From Pandoraea communis (lineage in GTDB: Bacteria; Pseudomonadota; Gammaproteobacteria; Burkholderiales; Burkholderiaceae), in NCBI RefSeq assembly GCF_902459745.1, contig NZ_CABPSJ010000004.1, positions 496,001-560,000 on the forward strand: DNA of 64,000 bases. The letters run 5' to 3'. The notes under the pieces were generated by a model that searched no databases, was not told the DNA's origin, and worked only from the letters and a program-made list of their open reading frames with translations. The first letter of the stretch is position 1; the number at the start of each line of letters is the position of its first letter. This document shows, one piece after another, positions 37,943 to 47,086 of this stretch. The position numbers and the translations under genes are program-made.

Positions 37943-39436
37943 TCAGCCGGCGGGTTCCAACGTACCGCCCAGCGCCTTGACGAGCGAGAGCATCGCGTCG
38001 ATCTGATCGAGGCGTGTCTGTGCGGCATTGCGCCGGGCCTGACGGGCGAGCCGCTGTGCGTCGAGCCAGCTTTGCAGATCGACATCCCCTGCGCGATAGC
38101 GCGCACCGGATAAATCCGCCGCACGCTGCGCCAACGCCGCAGCGCGGGCGAGCGACGCGTATTGCGATGTGGCGCGCTCGCGCGCCGAGAGCGCGTCTTC
38201 GACTTCGGTCAGCGCGGTGAGCAGGGTGCTGCGGAACGTGGCGACCGATTGCTCGTAGTCGTTTCGGGCGAGCGCGGTGGTGAAACGTGCCGTCTGCACT
38301 TGCAAGAACGGCATGGCGATGGTGGCAGCGAGCGTGCCTACGGGATTGGCCAGCAGCCGCGAGAGCGAATCGCTGCTGGTCGCGGCCGTGCCGTTGAGGG
38401 TGATCGACGGATAGAACGAGAGCCGCGCGGCATCGACATCGGCCAATCGCGCCCGCACGCGGGTCTCGGCGGCGGCGAGATCGGGGCGCCGCGCGAGCAG
38501 CGACGCGGGCAGGCCTGGCGCGACGTCCGGCAGATAGACCGGGGCGAGCGAGGGGCTTTCGGCAAAGCGCGTCTGCGCAGGCAGGCCCAATGCGTTGGCG
38601 AGCGAGTGCCGTGCGACGTCGCGCCGCCGTTCCCAGTCTGCCAGTGCGCCGGCCACGGCGTCGCGATCCTGCTGCGCCTGCACCGGATCGATCGCCGAGA
38701 CGGCCCCGGCGCGCCGGCGCGCATCGACTAGCGCCACGGTCCGCTCGGCAGCGGCCAGATCCTCGGTGGCGCTGCGCACGTTCTCGTTCAGATACGCCAC
38801 GCGCCAATAGAGCGACGCCACCTGGCTCGACAGCGAGAGCGCGGCAGCGCGTCGATCCCATGCGCTGGCGGTGGCCTGCCAATGCGCGGCATCGCGTTGC
38901 GCGGCGAGTTTGTTCCACAGATCGATCTCGTAGCTGATACCGAGGGCGGCGCCGGAGGCCGTCTGCGTCTGGCCGTTGTAGGCAATCGCAGCCTTGCCGC
39001 CATCGAGCGCGCGCGACTTGGCGCCGGTCACGGAACCGGTGAACTGCGGCCAGCGATTCGCGCCGGTCAGACCGGCTTGCAGCGCGTCGCGATCTGCCTG
39101 CAACGCTTTGAGGGCGAGTCCGGGGTTAGCCTCCAGTGCTTGCCGGACAAGCGTGTCGAGCTGCGGCTCGCGGAACGCTTGCCACCACGGATCGATGACG
39201 TCGCCGGCACGCTGCGATGGGCTCGCGGCGGTGTTTTGAGCGCCATCGAGTGGCGTGTGAAATTGTGCGGGAACGGTCAACGCGGGGCGCTCATAGGCAG
39301 TGCGTGTGAGGCTGCATCCGGCGAGCAATACGGCGACGGCGATCGCGCAGAGCGGCGGCAAGATCGGCCGTTGCGCCGGCATTGGCAGCGTCGGCGCCGC
39401 GCAGCGCGTGTGAAGAGATCTGGAAGCGCGAATCAT
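37943..39436 (-). CDS. NodT-family outer-membrane efflux lipoprotein
   Basis: TolC-like outer-membrane channel (497 aa) of the tripartite exporter encoded with macB and macA. The signal ends in LLAGC with lipidated Cys 41. Two OEP repeats follow, with DPWWQAFREPQLDTLVRQAL and ARRPDLAAAETRVRARLADV. ATG 39436 has GAAAGA upstream; a shorter start at 39382 is possible. Located 101 nt downstream of macB on the same strand, so the order macA-macB-nodT is one unit. It converges with the SDR gene. Confidence 0.88.
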   Translation of the reverse strand: MIRASRSLHTRCAAPTLPMPAQRPILPPLCAIAVAVLLAGCSLTRTAYERPALTVPAQFHTPLDGAQNTAASPSQRAGDVIDPWWQAFREPQLDTLVRQALEANPGLALKALQADRDALQAGLTGANRWPQFTGSVTGAKSRALDGGKAAIAYNGQTQTASGAALGISYEIDLWNKLAAQRDAAHWQATASAWDRRAAALSLSSQVASLYWRVAYLNENVRSATEDLAAAERTVALVDARRRAGAVSAIDPVQAQQDRDAVAGALADWERRRDVARHSLANALGLPAQTRFAESPSLAPVYLPDVAPGLPASLLARRPDLAAAETRVRARLADVDAARLSFYPSITLNGTAATSSDSLSRLLANPVGTLAATIAMPFLQVQTARFTTALARNDYEQSVATFRSTLLTALTEVEDALSARERATSQYASLARAAALAQRAADLSGARYRAGDVDLQSWLDAQRLARQARRNAAQTRLDQIDAMLSLVKALGGTLEPAG

Positions 39437-39537
39437 CGAATCTTTCAAAAAGACCCCCGCGCGCGACACCGAATCGCGCGCGGGGTATAAAGCCGTCCCG
39501 AGCCATAGGGGGGCACTGCGGGACGGTGGGAGGCGAA

Positions 39538-41565
39538 TCATTCGCGAGCCAGGGCATCGACCGGATCGAGCCGTGCGGCGCTGCGCGCAGGCCACCAGCC
39601 ACTCACGACACCGATGACGCACGCGCACGCGACAGCGGCCGTGAACGTATGGGCGGAGAACACGACGGCGACCTGCGGCACGAAGGTCGCAACGAGCCAG
39701 CCGATGGCATACGACAGCGCCACACCGACGGCGCCGCCCATCAGGCAGACGAGCACCGCTTCGATCAGGAACTGCCGGAGAATGTCTTGACGCCGCGCGC
39801 CGATGGCGCGTCGAATGCCGATCTCGCGTGTGCGTTCCGTGACCGAGACCAGCATGATGTTCATCACGCCGATGCCGCCGACCACGAGCGAGATCAGCGC
39901 CACGAACGAGAGCAGCAGCGTGAGCATCTGACTGGTGCGCGAGATCGACTTCACGATGGTGTCCATGTTGAACGTGAAGAAGTCCTTCTGACCGTGCGCG
40001 CGCGTGAGCACGCGGATAATGCCCGCCTCGGCCGCCGCAGGAGGATGCCCGTCGAGAATGCGCACCGTGATCGACTCCAGATGCTGCTGTCCTGCCAGAC
40101 GGCTCGCCACCGTCGTCCACGGGACATAGACGTTGAGCGAGCGGCTCACGAACATCGATGAACGATCGCGCACCACACCGATGATTCGCAGTGGAAGCGA
40201 CCCCGCGAGCACGATCTGACCGACCGGATCGCCGCCGTTCGGCATCAGCTTCTTGAGGGTGTTTTCGCCGAGCAGCGCAACCTGCGCCTGACGTTCGACT
40301 TCCGAGGCATCGAAGCTGCGTCCGCGGGCGAGCTTCAGACCGTTGGCGCGCATGAAATCGGCGCCTTCCCCATGCACTTGCGCATCGGTGTCCAGGCGCC
40401 CGAAGCGCATGCGCGCCGTGCGCGGGCCGAGCTGCGGCGTCACGCTGTCGGTGTACGGCTGGGCGGCGAGCAGGGCGGCGTCGCGCGGCAGCAGGGTGCG
40501 AATCTCGGCGGCCTTGTCGTCGTTGAAGTCCTTGCCGCGCAGCACGGTGATCGTGTTCGGCGCGATGTTGCCGATGTCGTTGAGCACGCGCCGCTTCGTG
40601 CCTTCGCCGATGGCCGAGAGCGACACGACCGACGTGATGCCGATGATGATGCCGAGCATCGTCAGCCCGGTGCGCAAGCGATGCGACGCCAGTGCGTGCC
40701 ACGCCATCGACAGGCTTTCGGAGAACGTCGGCCAACCGCTCATCCAGCCGGTCGAGCTGCGGTGGGGCTCGGTTGCGGCGGCGACTGGCGTCCGGTCGTC
40801 GAGGTTATCGTTGTGCGACGGCGCGCGTTGCGCCGTTGCCGCTGCATCGGGCAGCGTCGCTTGAGGCGTATCGTTCACGCGATCGCGCACGATGCGTCCG
40901 TCGGCAATCTCGATGACGCGTTGCGCCCATGCCGCAACACCGGGATCGTGCGTCACGAGAATGATCGTGTGCCCGCGTGCGTGCAATTCGCGCAGGATCT
41001 GCATGACTTCGAGCCCGCTGCGGCTGTCGAGTGCGCCGGTCGGCTCATCGGCGAGGATGATGTCGCCACCGTTCATCAGCGCACGCGCGATGCTCACGCG
41101 CTGTTGCTGTCCACCGGACATTTGCGACGGCCGGTGCGATAAATGCTTGCCAAGTCCGAGGCGCTCGAGCAAGGCTGCCGAGCGCGACGCGCGGATCGCC
41201 TTCGGTGTGCCTGCGTACACGGCGGGCACTTCGACGTTGCCCTGCGCCGTGAGATGCCCCATCAGGTGATACCGCTGGAAAATGAAGCCGAAGGACTCGC
41301 GCCGCCGAGCGGCGAGCGCATCGTCCGAGAGCGAGGCGACGTCCTGCCCGTCGATTTCATAGCGTCCGCCGCTTGCCCGGTCGAGGCAGCCGAGCACGTT
41401 CATCAGTGTCGACTTGCCCGAGCCGGACGGCCCCATGATCGCGACCATCTCGCCGCGCCCGATCTCGAGTTCGACGTCGCGCAGTACGGTGACGGTACCC
41501 ACGCCCTCGCCGAAGGTGCGCGAGACGCCCGTCAGGCGAAGCAGCGGTACGGCGGCGCTTGTCAC
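39538..41565 (-). CDS. macB: MacB-type ABC exporter (fused ATPase-permease)
   Basis: Inner-membrane ABC protein (675 aa) exporting macrolides, peptides or siderophores through a MacA-outer membrane channel assembly. N-terminal ATPase: Walker A GPSGSGKST (45-53), signature MSGGQQQRVSIARAL, Walker B ILADEPTGALDS. Then one membrane helix near 300, a large periplasmic domain and three C-terminal helices with LVVGGIGVMNIMLVSVTERTREIGIRRAIGAR (family motif GIRRAIGARR). Starts within the macA stop (4-nt overlap). Confidence 0.93.
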   Translation of the reverse strand: MTSAAVPLLRLTGVSRTFGEGVGTVTVLRDVELEIGRGEMVAIMGPSGSGKSTLMNVLGCLDRASGGRYEIDGQDVASLSDDALAARRRESFGFIFQRYHLMGHLTAQGNVEVPAVYAGTPKAIRASRSAALLERLGLGKHLSHRPSQMSGGQQQRVSIARALMNGGDIILADEPTGALDSRSGLEVMQILRELHARGHTIILVTHDPGVAAWAQRVIEIADGRIVRDRVNDTPQATLPDAAATAQRAPSHNDNLDDRTPVAAATEPHRSSTGWMSGWPTFSESLSMAWHALASHRLRTGLTMLGIIIGITSVVSLSAIGEGTKRRVLNDIGNIAPNTITVLRGKDFNDDKAAEIRTLLPRDAALLAAQPYTDSVTPQLGPRTARMRFGRLDTDAQVHGEGADFMRANGLKLARGRSFDASEVERQAQVALLGENTLKKLMPNGGDPVGQIVLAGSLPLRIIGVVRDRSSMFVSRSLNVYVPWTTVASRLAGQQHLESITVRILDGHPPAAAEAGIIRVLTRAHGQKDFFTFNMDTIVKSISRTSQMLTLLLSFVALISLVVGGIGVMNIMLVSVTERTREIGIRRAIGARRQDILRQFLIEAVLVCLMGGAVGVALSYAIGWLVATFVPQVAVVFSAHTFTAAVACACVIGVVSGWWPARSAARLDPVDALARE

Positions 41566-42716
41566 AGCAGGGCTCCGGTATCGTTGCTGCCGGGGGGCGG
41601 CGCATCGGTCGGGTCGGCAGTCACGACCCGATCGCCTTCGGACAAGCCGTCGAGCGCCTGGGCCATGAGTCGATTGTCGAGCCCGACTTTCACCCAGCGC
41701 ACTTGCGCATCGCCCTTCTTGTCGAGCACGCGCACGCGATAGCGGCCGTCGGCACGTTTTTCGCCGAGGGCGGCGGACGGAAACGTCAGTGCGTTTTCGA
41801 TGTGTGCGCGCACGATCGAGACCTGCGCGGTCATGTCGGGACGCAGCTCACCGGTCGGGTTCGGCACGTCGAAGAGCGCGTTGAAGAAGATCGCGTTGTT
41901 GATCTTCTCGGGCGACGGTTGAATAACACGCAGCTTGCCTTCGTAACGGGTCTCGGCCGAACCGAGAATCGTGAAGTACACATGCAGGCCCTCGCGAATC
42001 CGCACGACGTCCGCTTCGGAGACTTGCGCGCGAACCGTCATCATCGACAGGTCGGCAACTTTCAGAATGGTGGGGATCTGGTAGATCGCCGTGACCGTCT
42101 GACCTTCCTGTGTGGTGATCGACGTGACCGTGCCCGTGATCGGCGAGGTGATGCGCGTGTACGACTGGTTCGTGCGAGCCTTGTCGACCTTCACGTTCTG
42201 CTGACTGATCTGCGAATCGAGCGAGGCGAGTTCGGCGGTCAGTGCGTCGGACTCGGTACGAGCCTTTTCCAGATCGCGCGGCGACGTCGCGTCGTCGCGC
42301 GCCAACTGTCGTTGACGTGCCAGCTCGCGTTCGGCTTGCGCGTGACGAATCGCCTTGGCGCGACGATCTGCCGCCAGCGTGGTGAGTCCGGCATTCGCCT
42401 CACGCAGGTCGTTATCGCTCGACGTCGGATCGATTTCCGCGAGCAACTGCCCCTTGGTGACGCGATCGCCGAGCACCACCTTGAGCGAGCGCAACTGACC
42501 GTTGGCCTGCGAGCCCACTTCCACTTGTTTGATGGGCTGGAGCACACCCGTGGCGAGCACGGCGTCTTCGAGATCGCTGCGCGTGACTTTTGCGCTGAGA
42601 TACGCAGGCGGCTTCGGGCGCGGCCACTGCCAGATGGCGAGGCCGCAAAGCACAGCGAGAACCGCCGCGCCAATCTTGCGGCGGCGCGTGAGAGGGAACG
42701 GGGAAAAGCGCTTCAT
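41562..42716 (-). CDS. macA: MacA-type periplasmic adaptor protein
   Basis: Membrane-fusion protein (384 aa) linking MacB to the outer-membrane channel. One N-terminal membrane anchor (RRKIGAAVLAVLCGLAIW), a lipoyl domain split around a long coiled-coil hairpin rich in Ala/Arg/Glu/Gln (about 95-165), then beta-barrel and membrane-proximal domains. VEVGSQANGQLRSLKVVLGD and SPITGTVTSITTQEGQTV are the two lipoyl halves. First gene of macA-macB-nodT. Substrate is open; PvdRT-OpmQ-like siderophore export is an alternative to macrolide efflux. Confidence 0.92.
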   Translation of the reverse strand: MKRFSPFPLTRRRKIGAAVLAVLCGLAIWQWPRPKPPAYLSAKVTRSDLEDAVLATGVLQPIKQVEVGSQANGQLRSLKVVLGDRVTKGQLLAEIDPTSSDNDLREANAGLTTLAADRRAKAIRHAQAERELARQRQLARDDATSPRDLEKARTESDALTAELASLDSQISQQNVKVDKARTNQSYTRITSPITGTVTSITTQEGQTVTAIYQIPTILKVADLSMMTVRAQVSEADVVRIREGLHVYFTILGSAETRYEGKLRVIQPSPEKINNAIFFNALFDVPNPTGELRPDMTAQVSIVRAHIENALTFPSAALGEKRADGRYRVRVLDKKGDAQVRWVKVGLDNRLMAQALDGLSEGDRVVTADPTDAPPPGSNDTGALL

Positions 42717-42840
42717 CGATCAGGGAATAGGCCAATAGCTGCCGCAATGCGCGGACCTGTTGTAATCCTAATCAAACGGGGTGCCGCAAACTGTTTTCAG
42801 TTGTTGGGACTTTGTGAACAGAGTTGACCGGCCCGTGGCG

Positions 42841-43473
42841 TCAGGGCAGTGCGTGCGCCCCGGCGGGCAGGTCGGGGTGCGCCGGTGTCGGGTAAGTCAG
42901 GCGCGGCATGGGCGCGCCGGCACGGCGCACAACGACCTGATCGACCACGGCTTCCACGTCGGCCGTCTCGCCCAGCGCCTTGAGAAATTTCGAAAGGGCG
43001 AAACCGGGGGCGACACACCCTTGCACAACGATGATGCGCCGCTGAAACGTGAGCCAGAGCGACGTCTGCGCAGCCCATGGAATATCGGTGGCAATGGCCG
43101 AGAGACGCCGTTGGGCGGATTCAGCGATCTCCACGTCGTAGCGATAGCTGTTCGACAACCGGCAGCGCCCTTCCAGCCAGCAATGGTTGCCTTTTTCGAT
43201 CCGGTGATGGGCATCGGCGAGCCAGTCGGATTCGCGCATGGCGGGGCCGAGCGGCGTGGGGCAGTCGGCAATGGCGGTGGAAATGTGGAGGAAGGGATCG
43301 TGACCGAAATTCTGCACGATTGCCGGGGCGGGGGCACCCGAAACGGCGCTGGACGAGGCCCCAGCCTCGCCAGACAAGGCGTTCGGGGCAGCCAGGGCGG
43401 AGGCGCTCAGCGAGAGCGCTGTCGCCAGGGTCGCCGCCGAGCGGCTGCACAGTGTGAAGATTGCGCGGCACAT
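42841..43473 (-). CDS. Exported hypothetical protein, possibly BON-like
   Basis: A 210-aa protein with a signal peptide (MCRAIFTLCSRSAATLATALSLSASALA). The mature part has two conserved-looking cysteines in HCWLEGRC and a C-terminal segment IIVVQGCVAPGFALSKFLKAL followed by VEAVVDQVVV, reminiscent of a BON domain (membrane or sensor related) but not certain. The start at 43473 is chosen for GGGAGG just upstream. Divergent from the response regulator 279 nt away. Function unknown. Confidence 0.6.
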   Translation of the reverse strand: MCRAIFTLCSRSAATLATALSLSASALAAPNALSGEAGASSSAVSGAPAPAIVQNFGHDPFLHISTAIADCPTPLGPAMRESDWLADAHHRIEKGNHCWLEGRCRLSNSYRYDVEIAESAQRRLSAIATDIPWAAQTSLWLTFQRRIIVVQGCVAPGFALSKFLKALGETADVEAVVDQVVVRRAGAPMPRLTYPTPAHPDLPAGAHALP

Positions 43474-43752
43474 GCTGCCTCCCATGCCCCTCGAGGGCGA
43501 TGTGGACAACGTTGTGGTGTCGGCGGGCACGCGGGAAAATTAAGGTAAATGTGCGCTATGCCGCCTAACGTCGCTTAAATATCGCTCTTGTGGACGCTTG
43601 GTGGACTGCCGTACCGACGTCTGGCGTCGATCTGTCTTACCTATCCTTTCTGAAATAAGGATTAGGCGCCATTCTATAAGATGCTTCGGCTAACGCGACA
43701 CTGGACGGGCGCGCAAACTGCCGTGTATCTCTTTCATGACCGGGAAATTTTC

Positions 43753-44610
43753 ATGAGTCTGCATGTTCTTCTGGTCGACGACGATCCTGTCGCTCGTGAC
43801 CTGTTGCGCGAATTGCTGCACGCCAATGGGATGCAGGTCTCGGCACTTCACAACGGCGCGTTGCTGCTGCGCCGTCTCGAACTCGAGCGGCCGTCGGTGA
43901 TTCTGCTCGACACCATGATGCCGGAGCGCGATGGCCTGCGTGCGTTGCAGGATTTGCGCGCGACCGGTGACGACATCCCGGTCATCATGCTGTCGGCGCG
44001 TGGCGGCTCGCTCGACCGGGCGCTCGGGTTGGAGCTGGGCGCGGACGATTACCTCACCAAGCCGTTCGATCCGCGTGAGTTGCTTGCCCGCATTCACGCG
44101 GTGCTGCGCCGTCGCGGACCGGTGGCAGCCAGCGCGCCCGATGCACGCGCTCCCTACCGCTTCGGCCCGTTTGCACTGGATTTCTCGCTACGCACGTTGC
44201 AACGTGAGGGCGAGCGTCTGCCGCTGCGCGATACGGAATTCGCCATGCTCAAGGCGTTCACGCAACATCCGATGCAGGTGCTGCCGCGCGTGAAGCTGCA
44301 CGCCATGCTCTACGGTGACGGCATCGCATTCCGTGACCGCAGTCTGGATGTGCCGGTGTGGCGTTTGCGGCGTCTCATCGAAACCGACCCGTCGGTGCCG
44401 CGTTACATCCAGACGATTCGCGGTACGGGCTACGTCTTCGTGCCGGGTGGCGAATTGCCAGAGGGCGCGACGGCCGGTGTGCGGGAGCGATCCGGTGGCG
44501 TTGACGGCAGCGACGATGCATTGTCGCTCGCCTCGTCGGCATCGGTTGGCATCGGTCGGCAAGCGCATGGTGCGCGCATGGCGGGAGTCGGTTGCGTGAA
44601 TCGGCGCTGA
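43753..44610 (+). CDS. OmpR/PhoB-type response regulator (orphan)
   Basis: Two-component response regulator (285 aa). Receiver: acidic pocket D10-D11, phosphoacceptor D53 (ILLDTMMPERDG), S81 and K103 (TKPFDP). Winged-helix output with LRDTEFAMLKAFTQHP and YIQTIRGTGYVF. ATG 43753 matches the family start VLLVDDD. About 55 extra residues form a low-complexity C-terminal tail. No histidine kinase is adjacent, so its partner is elsewhere. A TATAAG at 43674 may be the -10 box, giving a 5' UTR of about 65 nt. Confidence 0.88.
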   Translation: MSLHVLLVDDDPVARDLLRELLHANGMQVSALHNGALLLRRLELERPSVILLDTMMPERDGLRALQDLRATGDDIPVIMLSARGGSLDRALGLELGADDYLTKPFDPRELLARIHAVLRRRGPVAASAPDARAPYRFGPFALDFSLRTLQREGERLPLRDTEFAMLKAFTQHPMQVLPRVKLHAMLYGDGIAFRDRSLDVPVWRLRRLIETDPSVPRYIQTIRGTGYVFVPGGELPEGATAGVRERSGGVDGSDDALSLASSASVGIGRQAHGARMAGVGCVNRR

Positions 44611-44740
44611 CTGCCGCGCGACTCGTGGTTCGCGCGACGGATTCGCGGGCGAGACCGGGCGCAGGGTGGCGTGCTTCGGATCACGCTGCGCCTGCCGCCG
44701 AGCGCGGCAGGCGGACTTGCGGGTGTTCGAGCCCGCGTAG

Positions 44741-45661
44741 TCAGTAAATCTCCGGCACGATCATCTCATCTGCCACCGGATGGCGAATGTAGTCCTCGCT
44801 GCGCGCCCGCTCGGGCAGCACAACGGGCGAGCGCTCCACGTCGTGATACGGCACTTGCGCGAGCAGGTGATGAATGCAATTCAGACGCGCGCGCTTCTTG
44901 TCGTCGGCCTGCACTACCCACCACGGCGCTTCCGGAATGTGCGTGCGTTCGATCATGACTTCCTTGGCGCGCGTGTAGCTTTCCCAGCGACGACGGCTCT
45001 CGAGATCCATCGGGCTGAGTTTCCACTGCTTGAGCGGGTCTTGAATACGTGCGAGGAAGCGCGCTTCCTGCTCGTCGTCAGAGATCGAGAACCAGTATTT
45101 GATGATCTGGACGCCGCTGCGCACAAGCATCTTCTCGAATTCGGGTACCGAGCGGAAGAACTCTTCGTACTCGCTCTGCGTGCAGAAGCCCATGACATGC
45201 TCCACGCCCGCGCGGTTGTACCAGCTACGGTCGAACAGCACGATTTCGCCAGCGGCGGGCAGATGCTGCACGTAGCGCTGAAAATACCATTGCGTGCGCT
45301 CGCGATCGTTGGGCGCGGGCAGGGCCGCCACGCGGCACACACGAGGATTCAGGCGCTGCGTGATGCGCTTGATCGCGCCGCCTTTGCCGGCGGCGTCGCG
45401 GCCTTCGAAGATCACCACGAGCCGGTGACGGCTGCGCATGACCCAATCTTGCAACTTGACGAGTTCGCCTTGCAGGCGGAACAACTCGCGGAAATACTGC
45501 AGACGGTCCCCGCGCGCGGTGTCGCTCAGGTCGTTCAGGCCGGGCAGGCGAAGATCGTCAATCTCCATCTCGATCTCTTCGTCGTAGCTGTCGATCAGAT
45601 CATCTTGGAGACGACGCGTAAGCGAGGCGTCGTGGTCGGCGTCGGAATCGAATTGGGTCAT
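44741..45661 (-). CDS. ppk2: Polyphosphate kinase 2
   Basis: PPK2-family enzyme (306 aa) transferring phosphate between polyphosphate and nucleoside mono- or diphosphates. Walker A GRDAAGKGG (87-95) and Walker B/lid DRSWYNRAGVE (144-154) are exact. A 50-residue acidic N-terminal arm precedes the P-loop domain. ATG 45661 (MTQFDSDAD) has AAAGAGA upstream; the frame is open to 45700. Class I (NDP kinase type) is most likely from length. Divergent from the CorA-like gene with an inverted repeat between them. Confidence 0.92.
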   Translation of the reverse strand: MTQFDSDADHDASLTRRLQDDLIDSYDEEIEMEIDDLRLPGLNDLSDTARGDRLQYFRELFRLQGELVKLQDWVMRSRHRLVVIFEGRDAAGKGGAIKRITQRLNPRVCRVAALPAPNDRERTQWYFQRYVQHLPAAGEIVLFDRSWYNRAGVEHVMGFCTQSEYEEFFRSVPEFEKMLVRSGVQIIKYWFSISDDEQEARFLARIQDPLKQWKLSPMDLESRRRWESYTRAKEVMIERTHIPEAPWWVVQADDKKRARLNCIHHLLAQVPYHDVERSPVVLPERARSEDYIRHPVADEMIVPEIY

Positions 45662-45985
45662 GGCGACGATCTCTTTCGGGCCAGAAAACACAAAGGGCAC
45701 CCGTATAACGTGGGTGACGACAGGCAGACGCTGCGCGATACCGCGCGCAAGGCGCGCCCAGGAGTGGAATCCCGAGTATGCGACGATTTTATGACACCTG
45801 CGTGGCGTTGGCGAACACTGCTGCGGCGCGTTCTCCTGGGTGGCCCGCCTGGCGGGCGTGAGCGGCGCTGGCGGCGTGGGATTTTTCTGTCACGAAAATG
45901 AAATGTGACATTGTCATGATGGTCGATCCCACCGTGCTGCGGCGCGATTCAAGTCATTGCTCACGTCCGTTCAGACTCCGCGCGC
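45662..45985. other. Divergent gap between ppk2 and the CorA-like gene
   Basis: No gene seen. It contains a GC-rich hairpin GCCCGCC/GGCGGGC at about 45843-45858 and the inverted repeat TGTCAC/GTGACA at 45888-45910, next to TTGTCAT. Promoters are not obvious. Confidence 0.45.
45888..45910. promoter_or_regulatory. Inverted repeat near the CorA-like gene
   Basis: TGTCAC and GTGACA, perfect 6-bp arms with an 11-nt spacer, followed at once by TTGTCAT. The repeats resemble single Pho-box units (CTGTCAT) but are out of phase, so PhoB binding is only a possibility. Confidence 0.35.
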
Positions 45986-47002
45986 ATGTTTGCCGATCTA
46001 GTTCACAACGCTTACGGCTGCGATCAGGCTGGCCTGATCTACGGCTACCGCTTTACCGACGGTGCACCGCCCGAACCCATCGATTCGGCCGAGGCGCTCG
46101 AGTGGCTGGCGCAAGGCGAGCGTGCGGAAGGTTTTGTGTGGCTGCATTTCAACTTTGCGCACGCCGCGTGCGAGAAGTGGCTGCAACAGCATCTGAGCTT
46201 GCCCCACGAGTTCTACGAGAGTCTGAGCGAAGGCTCGCGTTCCACGCGCATCGAACATTCCGACGATTGGCTGCTTGCCGTCATCAACGACGTGATTTTC
46301 GCGTTCGACATTGCGCAGTCGGAAATATCGACGCTGCGTGTGGCTGCCAATGCCCGGCTATTGGTGACCGGACGTGTGAAGCCGCTCAGATCGATCGACA
46401 AGTTACGGGCATCGGTCAAGCGTGGCGACGCCTTCCGGTCGCCGCTCGCGCTGCTGGTGCATCTGCTGCGTGATCAGGCGGACGTGCTTGAGCGCATCGT
46501 GCGTGAAACGAGCCGCCGTGTGGATACTGTCGAGGACAGGTTGTTGCAGCAACGCATCGAGAGCAACCGAGCGGATTTGGGGTCTTTGCGCCGGGTGCTC
46601 GTGCGGTTGCAGCGCCTGCTGGCGCCGGAGCCGGCGGCGCTCTTTCGGCTGTTGAGCCGTCCTCCCGTGTGGGGACATGCCGAGGACGTGCAGGAATTCC
46701 GTCAGGCCACGGAAGAGTTTGCGGTGGTGCTCAGCGATCTGTCGGCGTTGCTCGAGCGGATCAAATTGCTGCAGGAAGAGATCGCGGCGATGGTCAGCGA
46801 GCGCACCGAGCGCACGATTTATACGCTGACGGTCGTGACGGTACTCGCGTTGCCCATCAATATCGTGGCGGGCTTTTTCGGCATGAACGTGGGCGGCATT
46901 CCGCTCTCGGACCATCCGCATGGCTTTTGGGTACTCGTGGCCATCGTGGCTACCGGGACCGCTGGTGCCGGCTGGTGGGCATTCCGCCGGCGTCCGGATT
47001 GA
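45986..47002 (+). CDS. CorA/ZntB-family divalent cation transporter
   Basis: Pentameric membrane transporter (338 aa): a long cytoplasmic alpha/beta domain, a stalk helix (FAVVLSDLSALLERIKLLQEEIAAMV) and two C-terminal membrane helices. The pore motif is GMNVGG instead of the usual GMN-x-P, in AGFFGMNVGGIPL, which is common in ZntB-like members. Metal and direction of transport (zinc, magnesium) cannot be decided. The ribosome site is weak. Confidence 0.88.
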   Translation: MFADLVHNAYGCDQAGLIYGYRFTDGAPPEPIDSAEALEWLAQGERAEGFVWLHFNFAHAACEKWLQQHLSLPHEFYESLSEGSRSTRIEHSDDWLLAVINDVIFAFDIAQSEISTLRVAANARLLVTGRVKPLRSIDKLRASVKRGDAFRSPLALLVHLLRDQADVLERIVRETSRRVDTVEDRLLQQRIESNRADLGSLRRVLVRLQRLLAPEPAALFRLLSRPPVWGHAEDVQEFRQATEEFAVVLSDLSALLERIKLLQEEIAAMVSERTERTIYTLTVVTVLALPINIVAGFFGMNVGGIPLSDHPHGFWVLVAIVATGTAGAGWWAFRRRPD

Positions 47003-47086
47003 GTGCGCCGGGACGGCGCTCGGATCGCCGTCAATTCACACGATGGGGCGCGTGAGGCGGTTTGCAGTCCCCATCGCGGTGCCTCT

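Noticed and set aside
39437-40735. N-terminal extension of the NodT lipoprotein frame over macB
   Set aside because: Same strand but a different frame from macB, with random composition; the lipoprotein signal begins at 39436.
45887-45917. Canonical Pho box
   Set aside because: The two CTGTCAT-like units are 24 nt apart rather than 11 or 22, so they are not in phase.
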